From positions 2,604,001-2,668,000 of the forward strand of contig NZ_CP090640.1 in assembly GCF_029633825.1 (NCBI RefSeq): a stretch of DNA of 64,000 nucleotides, in the 5' to 3' direction. Both the position numbers and the translations under genes were made by a program. Source of the DNA: Burkholderia contaminans. Lineage in GTDB: Bacteria; Pseudomonadota; Gammaproteobacteria; Burkholderiales; Burkholderiaceae. Below the pieces are notes generated by a model. The model was not told the DNA's origin and did no database searches. It saw only the letters and a list, made by a program, of their open reading frames with translations. Of this stretch, positions 1 to 9,589 are shown piece by piece; positions within the stretch are counted from its first letter, which is position 1; each line of letters starts with the position of its first letter.

Positions 1-2
1 CC

Positions 3-356
3 GTCGTGTCGGGCATCAACGTCACGCGCCACCTGATCTTCGTCTACGCGATCGCGGGCCTGCTGAGCGGGATCGCCGGCACCGTGACGGCCGCGCGCGC
101 GATTTCCGGCCAGTCGGGCATGGGCGTGATGTACGAGCTCGATGCGATCGCGGCGGTCGTGATCGGCGGCACGTCGCTGTCGGGCGGCCTCGGCCGCGTG
201 ACGGGCACCGTGATCGGCGTGCTGATCCTCGGCGTGATGACGTCGGGCTTCACGTTCATCCGCATCGACGCGTACTACCAGGAGATGGTCAAGGGCGCGA
301 TCATCGTCGCGGCCGTGATCGCCGACCAGTACCGCAATAAGAAGAAGCGCCGCTGA
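3..356 (+). CDS. Sugar (probable myo-inositol) ABC transporter permease, C-terminal part
   Basis: This is the last 117 or so codons of an inner-membrane permease of the ribose/inositol (RbsC-like) class; the gene begins before the window. Three hydrophobic stretches are visible, and the segment with AVVIGGTSLSGGLGRVTGT is the conserved permease signature of this family. The end is a basic cytoplasmic tail (RNKKKRR). The next gene starts 43 bases on, in an inositol catabolic cluster, so inositol is the likely substrate; that assignment is inference from context. The GTG at position 6 is internal, not a real start. Confidence 0.85.
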   Translation, partial: VVSGINVTRHLIFVYAIAGLLSGIAGTVTAARAISGQSGMGVMYELDAIAAVVIGGTSLSGGLGRVTGTVIGVLILGVMTSGFTFIRIDAYYQEMVKGAIIVAAVIADQYRNKKKRR

Positions 357-399
357 GCGCGCGCATGAGCCCGGAACCCCTGTTCGCGAAGGAAGCCCG

Positions 400-1311
400 A
401 TGAAGATCGCATTGGACCCCTACATGATTCGCCACCTGCCGCTCGACCGGCTGCCGCACGCGGTGGCCGAGCTCGGCTACGACCAGATCGAGCTGTCGCC
501 GCGCAGCGATTTTCTCGACTGGTGGGTGATGCCCCGCGCGACGCGCGAGCGCATGGCCGCGTTCCGCCAGGCGATGCGCGCGAGCGGCGTCGGTCTCGCG
601 TCGCTGCAGCCGATGTACCGCTGGGCCAGCCCGTTCGACGACGAGCGGCAATGGGCCGTGCGCTGCTGGAAGAAGGCGATCGAGGTCGCGCTCGAGATGG
701 AATGCCCGCTGATGGTGTCCGAGTTCGGGCGCGGCGCGTCGCCCGAGCGCTCGGTCGGCGAGCGCCCGGGCGCGAACCCGAAGGAGCTGTGTGAAGCCGC
801 GTGGTTCCGCTCGATGGACGAGCTGCTGCCGATCCTCGAGCGCGAACGCATCGTGCTGTCGGTCGAGCCGCATCCGGAGGACTGGATCGAGCAGCTGCAG
901 CCGGCAATCGACATCGTCACGAACCTCGGTTCGCCGTCGCTGAAGCTGTCGTACATCGCACCGCACACGTTCTACTACGGCGACGACATGGCCGCGATGA
1001 TCGCGCAGGCCGCGCCGATCCTCGCGCACGTGCGCGTGGCCGACACGTTCGACCACCGCAAGAGCAGCCAGCTGCGCTACATCGTGAACCCGCCCGGCTC
1101 GAACCAGATCCGCGTGCACCAGCATCTCGACATCGGGCAGGGCGAGATCGACTGGGACGTGTTTTTTCGCGCGCTCGGCGCCGCCGGCTTCGACGGCGTG
1201 ATGTCGTCGTGCGTGTTCGCGTGGGAAGACCGCGCGGAAGCCTCGTCGCGCTACATGCGCGACGCGATCCAGCGCTACGTCGATCGCCATTTCGATCGAA
1301 CCGCGCGCTGA
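400..1311 (+). CDS. iolH: IolH-like TIM-barrel sugar phosphate isomerase/epimerase
   Basis: The 303-residue protein is a single xylose-isomerase-like TIM barrel. Its N-terminus ([19 protein letters not shown]) and the internal stretches VNPPGSN and [17 protein letters not shown] resemble IolH proteins of inositol operons as I recall them. Likely metal ligands lie in the barrel (for example the Glu and His of SVEPHPEDW). The ATG at 400 follows a purine-rich GAAGGAAG about 10 bases upstream. It sits between the ABC permease and iolG. The biochemical role of IolH is itself poorly defined, so the family call is firm and the symbol less so. Confidence 0.75.
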   Translation: MKIALDPYMIRHLPLDRLPHAVAELGYDQIELSPRSDFLDWWVMPRATRERMAAFRQAMRASGVGLASLQPMYRWASPFDDERQWAVRCWKKAIEVALEMECPLMVSEFGRGASPERSVGERPGANPKELCEAAWFRSMDELLPILERERIVLSVEPHPEDWIEQLQPAIDIVTNLGSPSLKLSYIAPHTFYYGDDMAAMIAQAAPILAHVRVADTFDHRKSSQLRYIVNPPGSNQIRVHQHLDIGQGEIDWDVFFRALGAAGFDGVMSSCVFAWEDRAEASSRYMRDAIQRYVDRHFDRTAR

Positions 1312-1384
1312 CCGGATGATGACGATTGCCGACCGGCGCGGCACGGGCCGCGCCGCTGATGAACGAACGACTGGAGACAACTGC

Positions 1385-2398
1385 ATGACCTTGCAAATCG
1401 GCGTGATCGGCTGCGGCGCGATCGGCCAGGACCACATTCGCAGATTGACCCGCACGCTGTCCGGCGCGCGCGTCGTGGCCGTCAACGACATCGATCCGCA
1501 GCAGGCGCGCGACGCGGTGACGAAATACGGGCTCGACGCCGAGATCTACGGCGACGGCCACGAAGTGGTCGCGGCCGCCGACGTGCAGGCCGTGCTCGTC
1601 ACGTCGTGGGGGCCGACCCACGAAGCGTTCGTGCTCGACGCGATCGCGCACGGCAAGCCGGTGTTCTGCGAGAAGCCGCTGGCGGTCACGGCCGACGGCT
1701 GCATGCGGATCGTCGAAGCGGAAGTCGCGCACGGCAAGCGGCTCGTGCAGGTCGGCTTCATGCGGCCGTACGACGAAGGCTATCGCGCGCTGAAGCGCGT
1801 GATCGACAGCGGCCGGATCGGCGCGCCGCTGATGCTGCATTGCGCGCACCGCAACCAGTCGGTCGGCGAGCGCTACACGACCGACATGGCGATCACCGAC
1901 ACGCTGATCCACGAACTCGACGTGCTGCGCTGGCTGCTCGGCGAGGACTATGCGAGCGCGCAGGTCGTCTATCCGAAGAAGACGCGCCATGCATCCGCGC
2001 ATCTCGCCGATCCGCAGATCGTGCTGCTCGAAACCGCGAGCGGCGTGCGCATCGACGTCGAGATCTTCGTGAACTGCCAGTACGGCTACGACATCCAGTG
2101 CGAGGTGGTCGGCGAGCAGGGCATCGCGAAGCTGCCCGATCCGCCGGCCGTCGGGCTCAAGCATGCGGCGCGGCAGTCGGTCGAAATCATGACCGACTGG
2201 AAGGAGCGCTTCATCGCGTCGTACGACGTCGAGCTGCAGGCGTTCATCGACGGCGTGCGGCAGGGCGCGCTGACGGGGCCGTCCGCGTGGGACGGCTACG
2301 CGGCGGCGGTCGCGGCCGACGCGTGCGTGCGGGCCCAGCAGAGCGGCGCGGTCGAGCCGATCGCGATGGCCGAGCGTCCCGCGTTCTATCGCGGCTGA
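1385..2398 (+). CDS. iolG: myo-Inositol 2-dehydrogenase
   Basis: This 337-residue Gfo/Idh/MocA oxidoreductase should oxidise myo-inositol to 2-keto-myo-inositol with NAD+. The Rossmann motif [12 protein letters not shown] is at residues 6-17 and the family EKPLA lysine motif is near residue 97. The stretches [18 protein letters not shown] and [14 protein letters not shown] match IolG closely. The reading frame is open to 1316, but I place the start at ATG 1385: it follows the Shine-Dalgarno-like CTGGAG and puts the nucleotide-binding strand at the N-terminus as usual. Neighbours are inositol genes on the same strand. Confidence 0.9.
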   Translation: MTLQIGVIGCGAIGQDHIRRLTRTLSGARVVAVNDIDPQQARDAVTKYGLDAEIYGDGHEVVAAADVQAVLVTSWGPTHEAFVLDAIAHGKPVFCEKPLAVTADGCMRIVEAEVAHGKRLVQVGFMRPYDEGYRALKRVIDSGRIGAPLMLHCAHRNQSVGERYTTDMAITDTLIHELDVLRWLLGEDYASAQVVYPKKTRHASAHLADPQIVLLETASGVRIDVEIFVNCQYGYDIQCEVVGEQGIAKLPDPPAVGLKHAARQSVEIMTDWKERFIASYDVELQAFIDGVRQGALTGPSAWDGYAAAVAADACVRAQQSGAVEPIAMAERPAFYRG

Positions 2399-2437
2399 CC
2401 CGAGGCCGCTCGCCGCTGACTTGACGGACTAACCGAC

Positions 2438-3364
2438 ATGACGATGAAGATTGGCTGCGCGCCTTGCTGCTGGGGCGTCGACGACGTGAAGAACCCGCAT
2501 CTGCCGCCGTGGCGGCACGTGCTCGCCGAGGCCGCACAGGCCGGCTACTCGGGCATCGAGCTCGGGCCATACGGCTACATCCCGCTCGACCTCGACGTGG
2601 TGAGCGCCGAGCTGGAGCGGCAACGCCTGAGCATCACGGCCGGCACGATCTTCGACGATCTCGTGTCGCCGGAGAACCTGCCGAACCTGCTGCGCCAGAC
2701 GCGCGACATCTGCGCGCTGATCACGCAGTTGCCGAAGCTGCCGACGCAGGACGGCCAGCGCTACGCGGCGCCGTACCTGGTCGTGATGGACTGGGGCCAC
2801 GAGGAACGCGACTACGCGGCCGGCCACGGCGATCGTGCGCCGCGTTTGTCCGACGCGCGCTGGGCGCGAATGGTCGACCATATCCGGCAGATCGCGACGA
2901 TCGCGCGCGACGAATTCGGCGTGCGCGCGGTGATCCATCCGCACGCGGGCGGCTATATCGAATTCGCGGACGAGATCGACCGGATTGTCGCCGATATTGC
3001 GGCCGATACGGCGGGCCTCTGTCTCGACACCGGCCACCTGTATTACTCGGGCATGGACCCGGAAACGTGGCTGCGCCGCCATGCGGCACGGCTCGACTAC
3101 GTGCATTTCAAGGATATCGACGCGGCCGTGTACGACGCGGTGATGGGCGAGCACATTGCGTTTTTCGCGGCCTGCGCGCGCGGCGTGATGTGCCCGATCG
3201 GCACCGGCGTGCTCGACTACCCGGCGATCCGCCGCGCGCTCATCGACATCGGCTATGCCGGCACCATCACGATCGAGCAGGAGCGCGACCCGCGCAACGC
3301 CGGCACGAGCCTGCGCGACGTCGCGGCGAGCCGCGCGTTTCTCGCGTCGGCCGGTTTTGCATGA
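2438..3364 (+). CDS. Sugar phosphate isomerase/epimerase family TIM-barrel protein
   Basis: The 308-residue protein belongs to the xylose-isomerase-like TIM-barrel (AP endonuclease 2) family. The N-terminal KIGCAPCCWGVDD is typical of inosose dehydratase/isomerase-type members. Later motifs include VIHPHAGGYIEF, CLDTGHLYYSG and the C-terminal strand TITIEQERDP, which hold likely metal-binding His, Asp and Glu residues. It could be an inosose dehydratase (IolE/MocC-like) or inosose isomerase (IolI-like); I cannot tell which from sequence alone. It lies 39 bases after iolG and 32 before the next oxidoreductase, so the genes are probably co-transcribed. Confidence 0.8.
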   Translation: MTMKIGCAPCCWGVDDVKNPHLPPWRHVLAEAAQAGYSGIELGPYGYIPLDLDVVSAELERQRLSITAGTIFDDLVSPENLPNLLRQTRDICALITQLPKLPTQDGQRYAAPYLVVMDWGHEERDYAAGHGDRAPRLSDARWARMVDHIRQIATIARDEFGVRAVIHPHAGGYIEFADEIDRIVADIAADTAGLCLDTGHLYYSGMDPETWLRRHAARLDYVHFKDIDAAVYDAVMGEHIAFFAACARGVMCPIGTGVLDYPAIRRALIDIGYAGTITIEQERDPRNAGTSLRDVAASRAFLASAGFA

Positions 3365-3396
3365 CCCCCTGAACACGCACCAGGAACACCACCATC

Positions 3397-4569
3397 ATGA
3401 TTGACGGACAGATTCTGCTTGGACATTCGATTCGCTGGGGCATGGTCGGCGGCGGCCTCGGCAGCCAGATCGGCTACAGCCACCGTTCGGCCGCGCTGCG
3501 CGACGGCAGCTTCGAGCTGGTCGCCGGCGCATTCGACATCGATCCCGAACGCGGCCGCCAGTTCGGCGTGTTGCTCGGCGTCGCGGCCGAGCGCTGCTAT
3601 CCCGACTACGCGACGATGTTCGACGCCGAGGTACGCCGCCCGGACGGCATCCGCGCGGTGTCGATCGCGACGCCGAACAACACGCACTTCGAGATCTGCC
3701 GCGCGGCGCTGAACGCGGGGCTGCACGTGGTCTGCGAGAAGCCGCTGTGCTTCACGATCGAGGAGGCCGAGGCGCTGCAGCGCCTGTCGGTCGAGAAGAA
3801 CCGGATCGTCGGCGTCGCATACGGCTACTCGGGACACCAGATGATCGAGCAGGCGCGCGAGATGATCGCGCGCGGCGACCTCGGCGAGATCCGCATCGTG
3901 CAGATGCAGTTCGCGCACGGCTTCCACAGCGAAGGCGTCGAGGCCGCGAGCGCGGCCGCGCGCTGGCGCGTCGATCCGAAGTTCGCGGGCCCGAGCTACG
4001 TGCTCGGCGACATCGGCACGCATCCGCTGTACATCTCCGAAGTGATGGCGCCGGAGCTGAAGATCCGGCGGCTGATGTGTTCGCGGCAGAGCTTCGTGAA
4101 AAGCCGCGCGCCGCTCGAGGACAACGCATTCACGATCATGGAATACGACACCGGCGCGATCGGTTACGTGTGGTCGAGCGCGGTGAACGCCGGCTCGATG
4201 CATGGGCAGAAGGTGCGCGTGATCGGCTCGAAGGCGAGCATCGAATGGTGGGACGAGCATCCGAACCAGCTGCGCTACGAAATCCAGGGGCAGCCCGCCC
4301 AGGTGCTCGATCGCGGGATGGGTTATCTGCATCCGCACGCATTGCGCGAGGATCGCATCGGCGCCGGGCATCCGGAAGGGCTGTTCGAAGCGTGGTCGAA
4401 CCTGTACGCGCGCTTCGCGCTCGCGATGGACGCGGCCGATCGCGGCGACGTTGCGGCATTGAAGAACATCCGCTATCCGGACGTCCATGCGGGCGTGGAA
4501 GGCGTGCGCTGGGTCGAGAACTGCGTGCGTTCGGCCGACGCGGGCAGCGTGTGGGTCGACTATCGTTGA
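3397..4569 (+). CDS. Gfo/Idh/MocA family oxidoreductase
   Basis: This 390-residue NAD(P)-dependent oxidoreductase has a Rossmann motif GMVGGGLGSQIG near residues 15-26 and the family lysine motif CEKPLCF near residue 115. It is longer than IolG and clearly a different subfamily. Position in the inositol cluster suggests it acts on an inositol isomer or derivative, for example scyllo-inositol or a keto-inositol; this is inference. The ATG at 3397 follows a purine-rich stretch (CAGGAACACC). Confidence 0.82.
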   Translation: MIDGQILLGHSIRWGMVGGGLGSQIGYSHRSAALRDGSFELVAGAFDIDPERGRQFGVLLGVAAERCYPDYATMFDAEVRRPDGIRAVSIATPNNTHFEICRAALNAGLHVVCEKPLCFTIEEAEALQRLSVEKNRIVGVAYGYSGHQMIEQAREMIARGDLGEIRIVQMQFAHGFHSEGVEAASAAARWRVDPKFAGPSYVLGDIGTHPLYISEVMAPELKIRRLMCSRQSFVKSRAPLEDNAFTIMEYDTGAIGYVWSSAVNAGSMHGQKVRVIGSKASIEWWDEHPNQLRYEIQGQPAQVLDRGMGYLHPHALREDRIGAGHPEGLFEAWSNLYARFALAMDAADRGDVAALKNIRYPDVHAGVEGVRWVENCVRSADAGSVWVDYR

Positions 4570-4842
4570 ACGGAGGCGGGCCGGCTGCGCCGCGCTTCGC
4601 CGTGGCAGCCGGCCTTGGTAGACGCCCTAATCTTTACGACGCGGCGAGCGTGTTGGACAATCGCTCTCGGTATCGCCGTGGAGCGTAGGCAAGTGATGAT
4701 CGAGCGCGTGGGAGCGAGCGCGCGGCGCGGGCCGCGTCGCAAACGTGATTAAATTCGCCCTTCATGCATGTATCCAGTCGAGTCCCGGGCCGCGCCCGCC
4801 AGTACCGCGCGCACATCGGGGCCGTCAACTTCGCGCTATCCG

Positions 4843-5727
4843 ATGAGTTCATCCGAGAAACCTCCCGCCACCGTCGAGCAGTTCCTGCAGCACCTGACGC
4901 AGGAGTACGACGGCCTCAGCAATCGCCTGAAGGTGATTGCGCGCCACGTGGAAACGCATCGGGACCAGCTTGGCCTGGAAGGCATCCAGACGCTCGCGCA
5001 GGCGTGCGGCGTCCAGCCGTCGGCCGTCGTGCGCTTCGCGAAGCACTTCGGCTTTTCCGGCTTTTCCGAGATGCAGAAGTTGTTCCGGGAAGGGCTCGCG
5101 CAGCAGATCGCGCCGGGGCGCGCATACAACCTGCGACTGCGCGACGTGATCGAAGCGGGCTCGTCGAGCCTGCGGCCCGAGCAGATCGCCGACGAATTCA
5201 TCAAGGGCAGCATTGCCGGGATGCAGCAGCTGCGGCAGACGCTCGATTCGCAGGCGCTCGCGCAGGCCGTCGACCTGCTCGCCGATACGCAGGCGATCTG
5301 GATCGCGGGCTCGCGGCGCGCGTTTCCGATCGCCGTGTACCTCGACTATGCGCTGCAGCACACCGACAAACGCATCGGGTTGTTCAGCGCGCTCGGCAGC
5401 ATGCATCTCGGGCAGATCCGTTCGGTGCGCGAGGGCGACGTGATGATCGTGATCTCGTTCATGCCGTACGCGGAGGAAACCGTGCAGGTCGCACAGCAGG
5501 CCGTGCAGCGCGGCGCGCGGCTGATCGCGATCACCGACAGCCGGATGAGCCCGCTCGCGCGGGAGGCCGAGGTGACGCTGATGGTGCAGGACAGCGCGAC
5601 GTTCGGCTTCCGCGCGCTGACCGCCACGATGGGCCTCGCGCAGAGCCTGTTCGTCGCGCTCGCGTACCGGCTCGAACTGTCGTACCTGCCGACCGCCGAC
5701 GGCGCGCACGGCACGAACGCCGGCTGA
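4843..5727 (+). CDS. RpiR-family transcriptional regulator
   Basis: The protein has an N-terminal helix-turn-helix of the RpiR type (residues about 10-85, with GIQTLAQACGVQPSAVVRFA) followed by a sugar-isomerase (SIS) domain at about 125-270 that should bind a phosphorylated sugar or inositol-derived ligand. It is the likely local regulator of the inositol genes upstream. I place the start at ATG 4843 (294 residues) because the in-frame extension to ATG 4768 is low-complexity Ser/Thr/Ala/Pro and unlike the family. Neither start has a strong Shine-Dalgarno sequence. Confidence 0.85.
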   Translation: MSSSEKPPATVEQFLQHLTQEYDGLSNRLKVIARHVETHRDQLGLEGIQTLAQACGVQPSAVVRFAKHFGFSGFSEMQKLFREGLAQQIAPGRAYNLRLRDVIEAGSSSLRPEQIADEFIKGSIAGMQQLRQTLDSQALAQAVDLLADTQAIWIAGSRRAFPIAVYLDYALQHTDKRIGLFSALGSMHLGQIRSVREGDVMIVISFMPYAEETVQVAQQAVQRGARLIAITDSRMSPLAREAEVTLMVQDSATFGFRALTATMGLAQSLFVALAYRLELSYLPTADGAHGTNAG

Positions 5728-5786
5728 TCTCGACTGCCGGCGCACCGCCCGCGTGATCGAGCTGCGAGCGGTGTGCCGCAGGGTCG

Positions 5787-7307
5787 TTACTTCGCGGTCG
5801 GCATCGCGAATTCGGCGCCCTTGCCGATGCTCGACGACCAGCGCTGCATCACCGACTTCTGGCGCGTATAGAAGCGCACGCCTTCCTCGCCGTACGCGTG
5901 CATGTCGCCGAACAGGCTCTTCTTCCAGCCGCCGAAGCCGTGCCATGCCATCGGCACCGGGATCGGCACGTTGATGCCGACCATCCCGACCTGGATGCGC
6001 CGCGCGAACTCGCGCGCGATGCCGCCGTCGCTCGTGAAGCACGACACGCCGTTGCCGAATTCATGCGCGTTGATCAGGTCGACCGCCTCGCCGAAATCCT
6101 TCACGCGCACGCAGCCGAGCACGGGCCCGAAGATTTCTTCCTTGTAGATGCGCATGTCGGGCGTCACGTGATCGAACAGCGTGCCGCCGGTGAAGAAGCC
6201 GGCCTCGCGGCCCGGCACGCGCAGCCCGCGGCCGTCGACCACCAGTTGCGCGCCTTCGTTCACGCCTTGCTCGATATAGCCTTCGATGCGCTTCAACGCA
6301 TCGCCGGTGACGATCGGGCCCATCTCGACTTCCGGCGACATGCCGTCGCCGATCACCAGCTTGCGTGCGCGCTCGGCCACCAGCGGCACGATCTGGTCCG
6401 CGATGTCGCCCACCAGCACCGCGACGCTGATCGCCATGCAGCGCTCGCCGGCCGACCCGTACGCGGCGCCGATCAGCGCATCGACCGCCTGCTCGAGGTT
6501 CGCATCGGGCATCACGACGAGATGGTTCTTCGCGCCGCCGAGCGCCTGCACGCGCTTGCCCGACTGCACGGCACGCTGCTGCACGTAGGCCGCGATCGGC
6601 GTCGAGCCGACGAAGCTGACGGCCTGTACGTCCGGGTGGTCGAGCAGTGCATCGACCGCGCCCTTGTCGCCCTGCACGACGTTGAACACGCCGGCCGGCA
6701 GCCCGGCCTGCGTGAGCAGGTCGGCGATGAACAGGGCCGCCGACGGGTCGCGCTCGCTCGGCTTCAGCACGAACGTGTTGCCCGTTGCGATCGCGACCGG
6801 GAACATCCAGCACGGCACCATGCACGGGAAGTTGAACGGCGTGATGCCCGCGACGACGCCGAGCGGCTGGCGCATCGTCCAGTTGTCGATGCCGGTGCTG
6901 ACCTGGTCGGTGAAGTCGCCCTTCAGGAGCTGCGGCACGCCGCACGCGAATTCCACGATGTCGATGCCGCGGGCGACTTCGCCCTGCGCGTCGGAGAACA
7001 CCTTGCCGTGCTCGGCCGTGATGATCGCCGCGAGCGTGTCGCGGTGCTCGTTCATCAGTTGCAGGAAGCGGTGCAGCACGCGCGCGCGGCGGATCGGCGG
7101 CGTTGCGGCCCAGTCCGGGAACGCGGCGTGGGCGGACGCGACGGCCTGCTCGACTTCGTCGTTGCCGGCGAGCGCCACGCGGCGCACCGCGCGGCCGAGC
7201 GACGGGTTGAGGACGTCCTGGAAGCGGCCGCTGCGGCCGGCGACGGGCGCGCCGTCGATGTAGTGGCCGACGTCGGCGTCGGACGTATAGGCGGGAACCG
7301 TGGTCAT
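5787..7307 (-). CDS. mmsA: CoA-acylating methylmalonate-semialdehyde dehydrogenase
   Basis: This 506-residue aldehyde dehydrogenase oxidises malonate or methylmalonate semialdehyde with CoA and NAD+ to acetyl- or propionyl-CoA. It is the last step of inositol degradation (also called IolA) and part of valine catabolism. The catalytic cysteine is Cys290 in GSAGERCMA. The ELGGK of ordinary aldehyde dehydrogenases reads ALGGAKNH here (residues 255-262), as in the CoA-acylating subfamily. The cofactor region ITPFNFPCM is at 155-163. It converges on the inositol operon and shares its upstream region with a LysR gene. Confidence 0.93.
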   Translation of the reverse strand: MTTVPAYTSDADVGHYIDGAPVAGRSGRFQDVLNPSLGRAVRRVALAGNDEVEQAVASAHAAFPDWAATPPIRRARVLHRFLQLMNEHRDTLAAIITAEHGKVFSDAQGEVARGIDIVEFACGVPQLLKGDFTDQVSTGIDNWTMRQPLGVVAGITPFNFPCMVPCWMFPVAIATGNTFVLKPSERDPSAALFIADLLTQAGLPAGVFNVVQGDKGAVDALLDHPDVQAVSFVGSTPIAAYVQQRAVQSGKRVQALGGAKNHLVVMPDANLEQAVDALIGAAYGSAGERCMAISVAVLVGDIADQIVPLVAERARKLVIGDGMSPEVEMGPIVTGDALKRIEGYIEQGVNEGAQLVVDGRGLRVPGREAGFFTGGTLFDHVTPDMRIYKEEIFGPVLGCVRVKDFGEAVDLINAHEFGNGVSCFTSDGGIAREFARRIQVGMVGINVPIPVPMAWHGFGGWKKSLFGDMHAYGEEGVRFYTRQKSVMQRWSSSIGKGAEFAMPTAK

Positions 7308-7333
7308 GCGTGTCTCCTGGAATGGGGGGCAAA

Positions 7334-7401
7334 CCTAGTCTAGGCAAAGCGGGCGGGCCGGAGAAGGCCGTGCAGCTTGATTCACTGTTCAGAATTCTGA
7401 A
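7334..7401. promoter_or_regulatory. Two palindromes between mmsA and a LysR gene
   Basis: The 104-base gap between the mmsA start and the LysR start holds two exact dyads. CCTAGTCTAGG is at 7334-7344 and TTCAGAATTCTGAA at 7388-7401. The second fits the T-N11-A form of LysR operators. They are plausible sites for control of the divergent pair; function is inferred. Confidence 0.5.
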
Positions 7402-7411
7402 TAATCAGTGG

Positions 7412-8347
7412 ATGAATCAGCAAAATGTCCAGGCGCTCTGGCCGCATATCCATTCGCTGACGGTGCTGGCCGCGGCCGGCAGTTTCACGGCTGCCGCGCA
7501 GCGGCTCGGCATCAGCAAGGCCGCGATGAGCCAGCGCATCGCCGATCTCGAAAAGGCGGCCGGCGTGCCGCTCGTGCGGCGCACGACGCGCAGCGTGCGG
7601 CTCACCGACGCGGGCCAGACGCTCGTCGACAGCACGCGCGACGCGTTCGAGTCGATCGGCCAGCACTTCGCGCGCGTGAAGGACCTGGCCGGCGAGCCGC
7701 GCGGCCTGCTGCGCGTGACGGTGCCGGTCGCGCTCGGGCGCCAGCAGGTCGTGCCGCACCTGCCCGATTTCCTGCGCCAGCACCCGGGCGTGCAGATCGA
7801 GCTCGACCTGTCGGACCGGCTGCATTCGCTTACGCAGGAGGGTTTCGACCTCGCGATCCGCCATACGACCACCGCGCCGCAGACCCACGTCGCGTGGAAG
7901 CTGTGCGACACGCGCTCGCTGCTCGTCGCGAGCCGCGACTACCTCGACGCGCGCGGCGCGCCGCGGCACCCGGGCGAGCTCGTCGAGCACAGCTGCCTGT
8001 GCTACCTGCGCGACAACGAGCCGGCCGCTTGGAGCTTCGAGCCGCACGGCCGGCGGCGCGAGCGCGTGAGCGTGCCGGTGCGCGGCAGCTTCGCTGCGAA
8101 CAACAGCGAGGCGATGCGCGAGGCCGCGCTCGGCGGGATCGGCATCGCGCTGCTGCCGGATTTCAGCGCGCAGCGCGATCTCGACGCCGGCCGGCTGGTC
8201 GCGCTGCTCGACGGCTGGCGGCCGTCGGGCGCGTTCGGCGACCACATCTTCGCGATCCGTCCGTACAGCCCGGTCGTGCCGAGGGCGGTGCGCGCGCTCG
8301 TGCGGCACCTGCGCGAGCGGCTCGCGGGCGGCTTTTCGGGCACCTGA
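7412..8347 (+). CDS. LysR-family transcriptional regulator
   Basis: The 311-residue protein has a winged helix at about residues 8-67 (AAAGSFTAAAQRLGISKAAM is the recognition region) and a LysR substrate-binding domain at about 95-300. It resembles the CrgA-like group of LysR proteins. The frame is open to 7310, but that would overlap the mmsA start; ATG 7412 gives the usual N-terminus. It is divergent from mmsA with an exact TTCAGAATTCTGAA dyad just upstream, so it may control mmsA and itself. Confidence 0.85.
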   Translation: MNQQNVQALWPHIHSLTVLAAAGSFTAAAQRLGISKAAMSQRIADLEKAAGVPLVRRTTRSVRLTDAGQTLVDSTRDAFESIGQHFARVKDLAGEPRGLLRVTVPVALGRQQVVPHLPDFLRQHPGVQIELDLSDRLHSLTQEGFDLAIRHTTTAPQTHVAWKLCDTRSLLVASRDYLDARGAPRHPGELVEHSCLCYLRDNEPAAWSFEPHGRRRERVSVPVRGSFAANNSEAMREAALGGIGIALLPDFSAQRDLDAGRLVALLDGWRPSGAFGDHIFAIRPYSPVVPRAVRALVRHLRERLAGGFSGT

Positions 8348-8464
8348 GCCCGGGCTCCGAGGGCGTTGGCCTGCCGGTAGCCCGGGCAGGCACGGCGGCG
8401 CTGCGGTAAAATCACGGCTTCTTTCCGCGCCTTGGGTGGCGCGTCATTCGAAGGTCGACAGCCG

Positions 8465-8692
8465 ATGCAGATTCACAAGGAAGTGGACGCGCGCGGGCTC
8501 AATTGCCCGTTGCCGATCCTGCGCGCCAAGAAAGCACTCGCCGATATGGAAAGCGGGCAAATCCTCAAGGTGCTCGCGACCGATCCCGGCTCGCAGCGCG
8601 ATTTCGCCGCGTTCGCGAAGCAGACGGGCAACGAGATCGTCGAATCGACGACGCAGGACAAGACCTTCGTGTTCCTGATGCGCCGCCGCTGA
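8465..8692 (+). CDS. TusA/YedF-family sulfurtransferase-like protein
   Basis: This 75-residue protein is one TusA fold. The conserved Cys14 lies in GLNCPLPILRAK, the site that carries persulfide sulfur in TusA proteins used for tRNA thiolation and sulfur relay. Start ATG 8465 matches the family length; the frame is open to 8432 without a better signal. Which of the several TusA-like roles it has cannot be told from sequence. Confidence 0.88.
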   Translation: MQIHKEVDARGLNCPLPILRAKKALADMESGQILKVLATDPGSQRDFAAFAKQTGNEIVESTTQDKTFVFLMRRR

Positions 8693-8898
8693 CGGCCCGC
8701 ATCGCGTTGCCGGCAGCGCGTGGCGTCCGCCCCGCGCCGGCCACGCTTTTCTGACAATTCTTAAACCTCGCTTCGTGATCGGCTGCGTATACTGACCCGG
8801 CCGGTCGTCCGCTCCCAGCGGATGCGCCGGCCACGGTACGTCGTACGGCGGGCACGGGGGCCATGCCTGGCGCTACCGTCGTACAACGGGGAGAGGAC

Positions 8899-9321
8899 AT
8901 GTCCTTCAGACCAGGGACCATTCGAAGTCCGTCCGGAGCGGAACGCAGCGTATCGGGACTGAGCCGTATCGAGCTCGATCCGCAACAGGATCGTCACGCG
9001 CGTGCCGCGCTGGAGGCCTACGCGGATTCCGCCGCGGCCGAGATGCCGTGGCTGGCCGAGTGGCTCGACGAACGGCTGCGCGATGCCGCGCAGGACGACG
9101 GCTCGGGCCTGACCTACTGCGGTGCGACCATCGAGCGTGTGTTCGATCTGGCGCAGGCGTGGGCAGCGAGCCAGCCGGACTATGCGGCCACCGCGTGGGA
9201 GCGCGTGCGCGGCCAGCTGCAGCGGATGCTGGCCCAGCCGGCGCATCCGGAGCCACTGCCGCATCGCATGCCGGCCGACGATGTAACAGAGCCGGTAGCG
9301 GGCATCACGGGCGCCGATTAG
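8899..9321 (+). CDS. Hypothetical protein, 140 residues
   Basis: I do not recognise this protein. It is soluble, acidic and alanine-rich, probably mostly helical, with a central stretch EMPWLAEWLDERLRDAAQD and a Pro/Glu-rich tail. There is no signal peptide or membrane segment. The start at ATG 8899 is well supported by GGGGAGAGG just upstream. A TATACT box at 8788-8793 could be a -10 element, without a convincing -35. It lies between a TusA-family gene and the response-regulator cassette; a link to either is not shown. Confidence 0.7.
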   Translation: MSFRPGTIRSPSGAERSVSGLSRIELDPQQDRHARAALEAYADSAAAEMPWLAEWLDERLRDAAQDDGSGLTYCGATIERVFDLAQAWAASQPDYAATAWERVRGQLQRMLAQPAHPEPLPHRMPADDVTEPVAGITGAD

Positions 9322-9383
9322 GCGCTCGATTGCGCGGCAGGAAGGATTATTCGAAGAAAAGACGGTAGTCCGCGCAATTTATT

Positions 9384-9415
9384 GGCGAATTTCATACTAC
9401 TATGATGAAATCGCC
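9384..9415. repeat. Imperfect inverted repeat upstream of the response regulator
   Basis: GGCGAATTTCAT (9384-9395) and ATGAAATCGCC (9405-9415) form an inverted repeat with one extra base in the left arm. It lies in the 268-base non-coding stretch before the response regulator. It is the only clear dyad there and could be an operator; function unknown. Confidence 0.4.
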
Positions 9416-9589
9416 GGTTCGTCCGCGCCCCGTTTTTGAGATATTTAGCCGGGGTCGCTGGTTTGCGCAGGTGGCGCGAGCGGCGAACGGTGGCTCGCCG
9501 GCCGGTATCCGGAAGCCGCGCGCGTGTCGCGTGGCCGGATGAGGGCGGGGAGCTGAACTGGACGAATCGATTTCGATTTGCGGGGTGCT

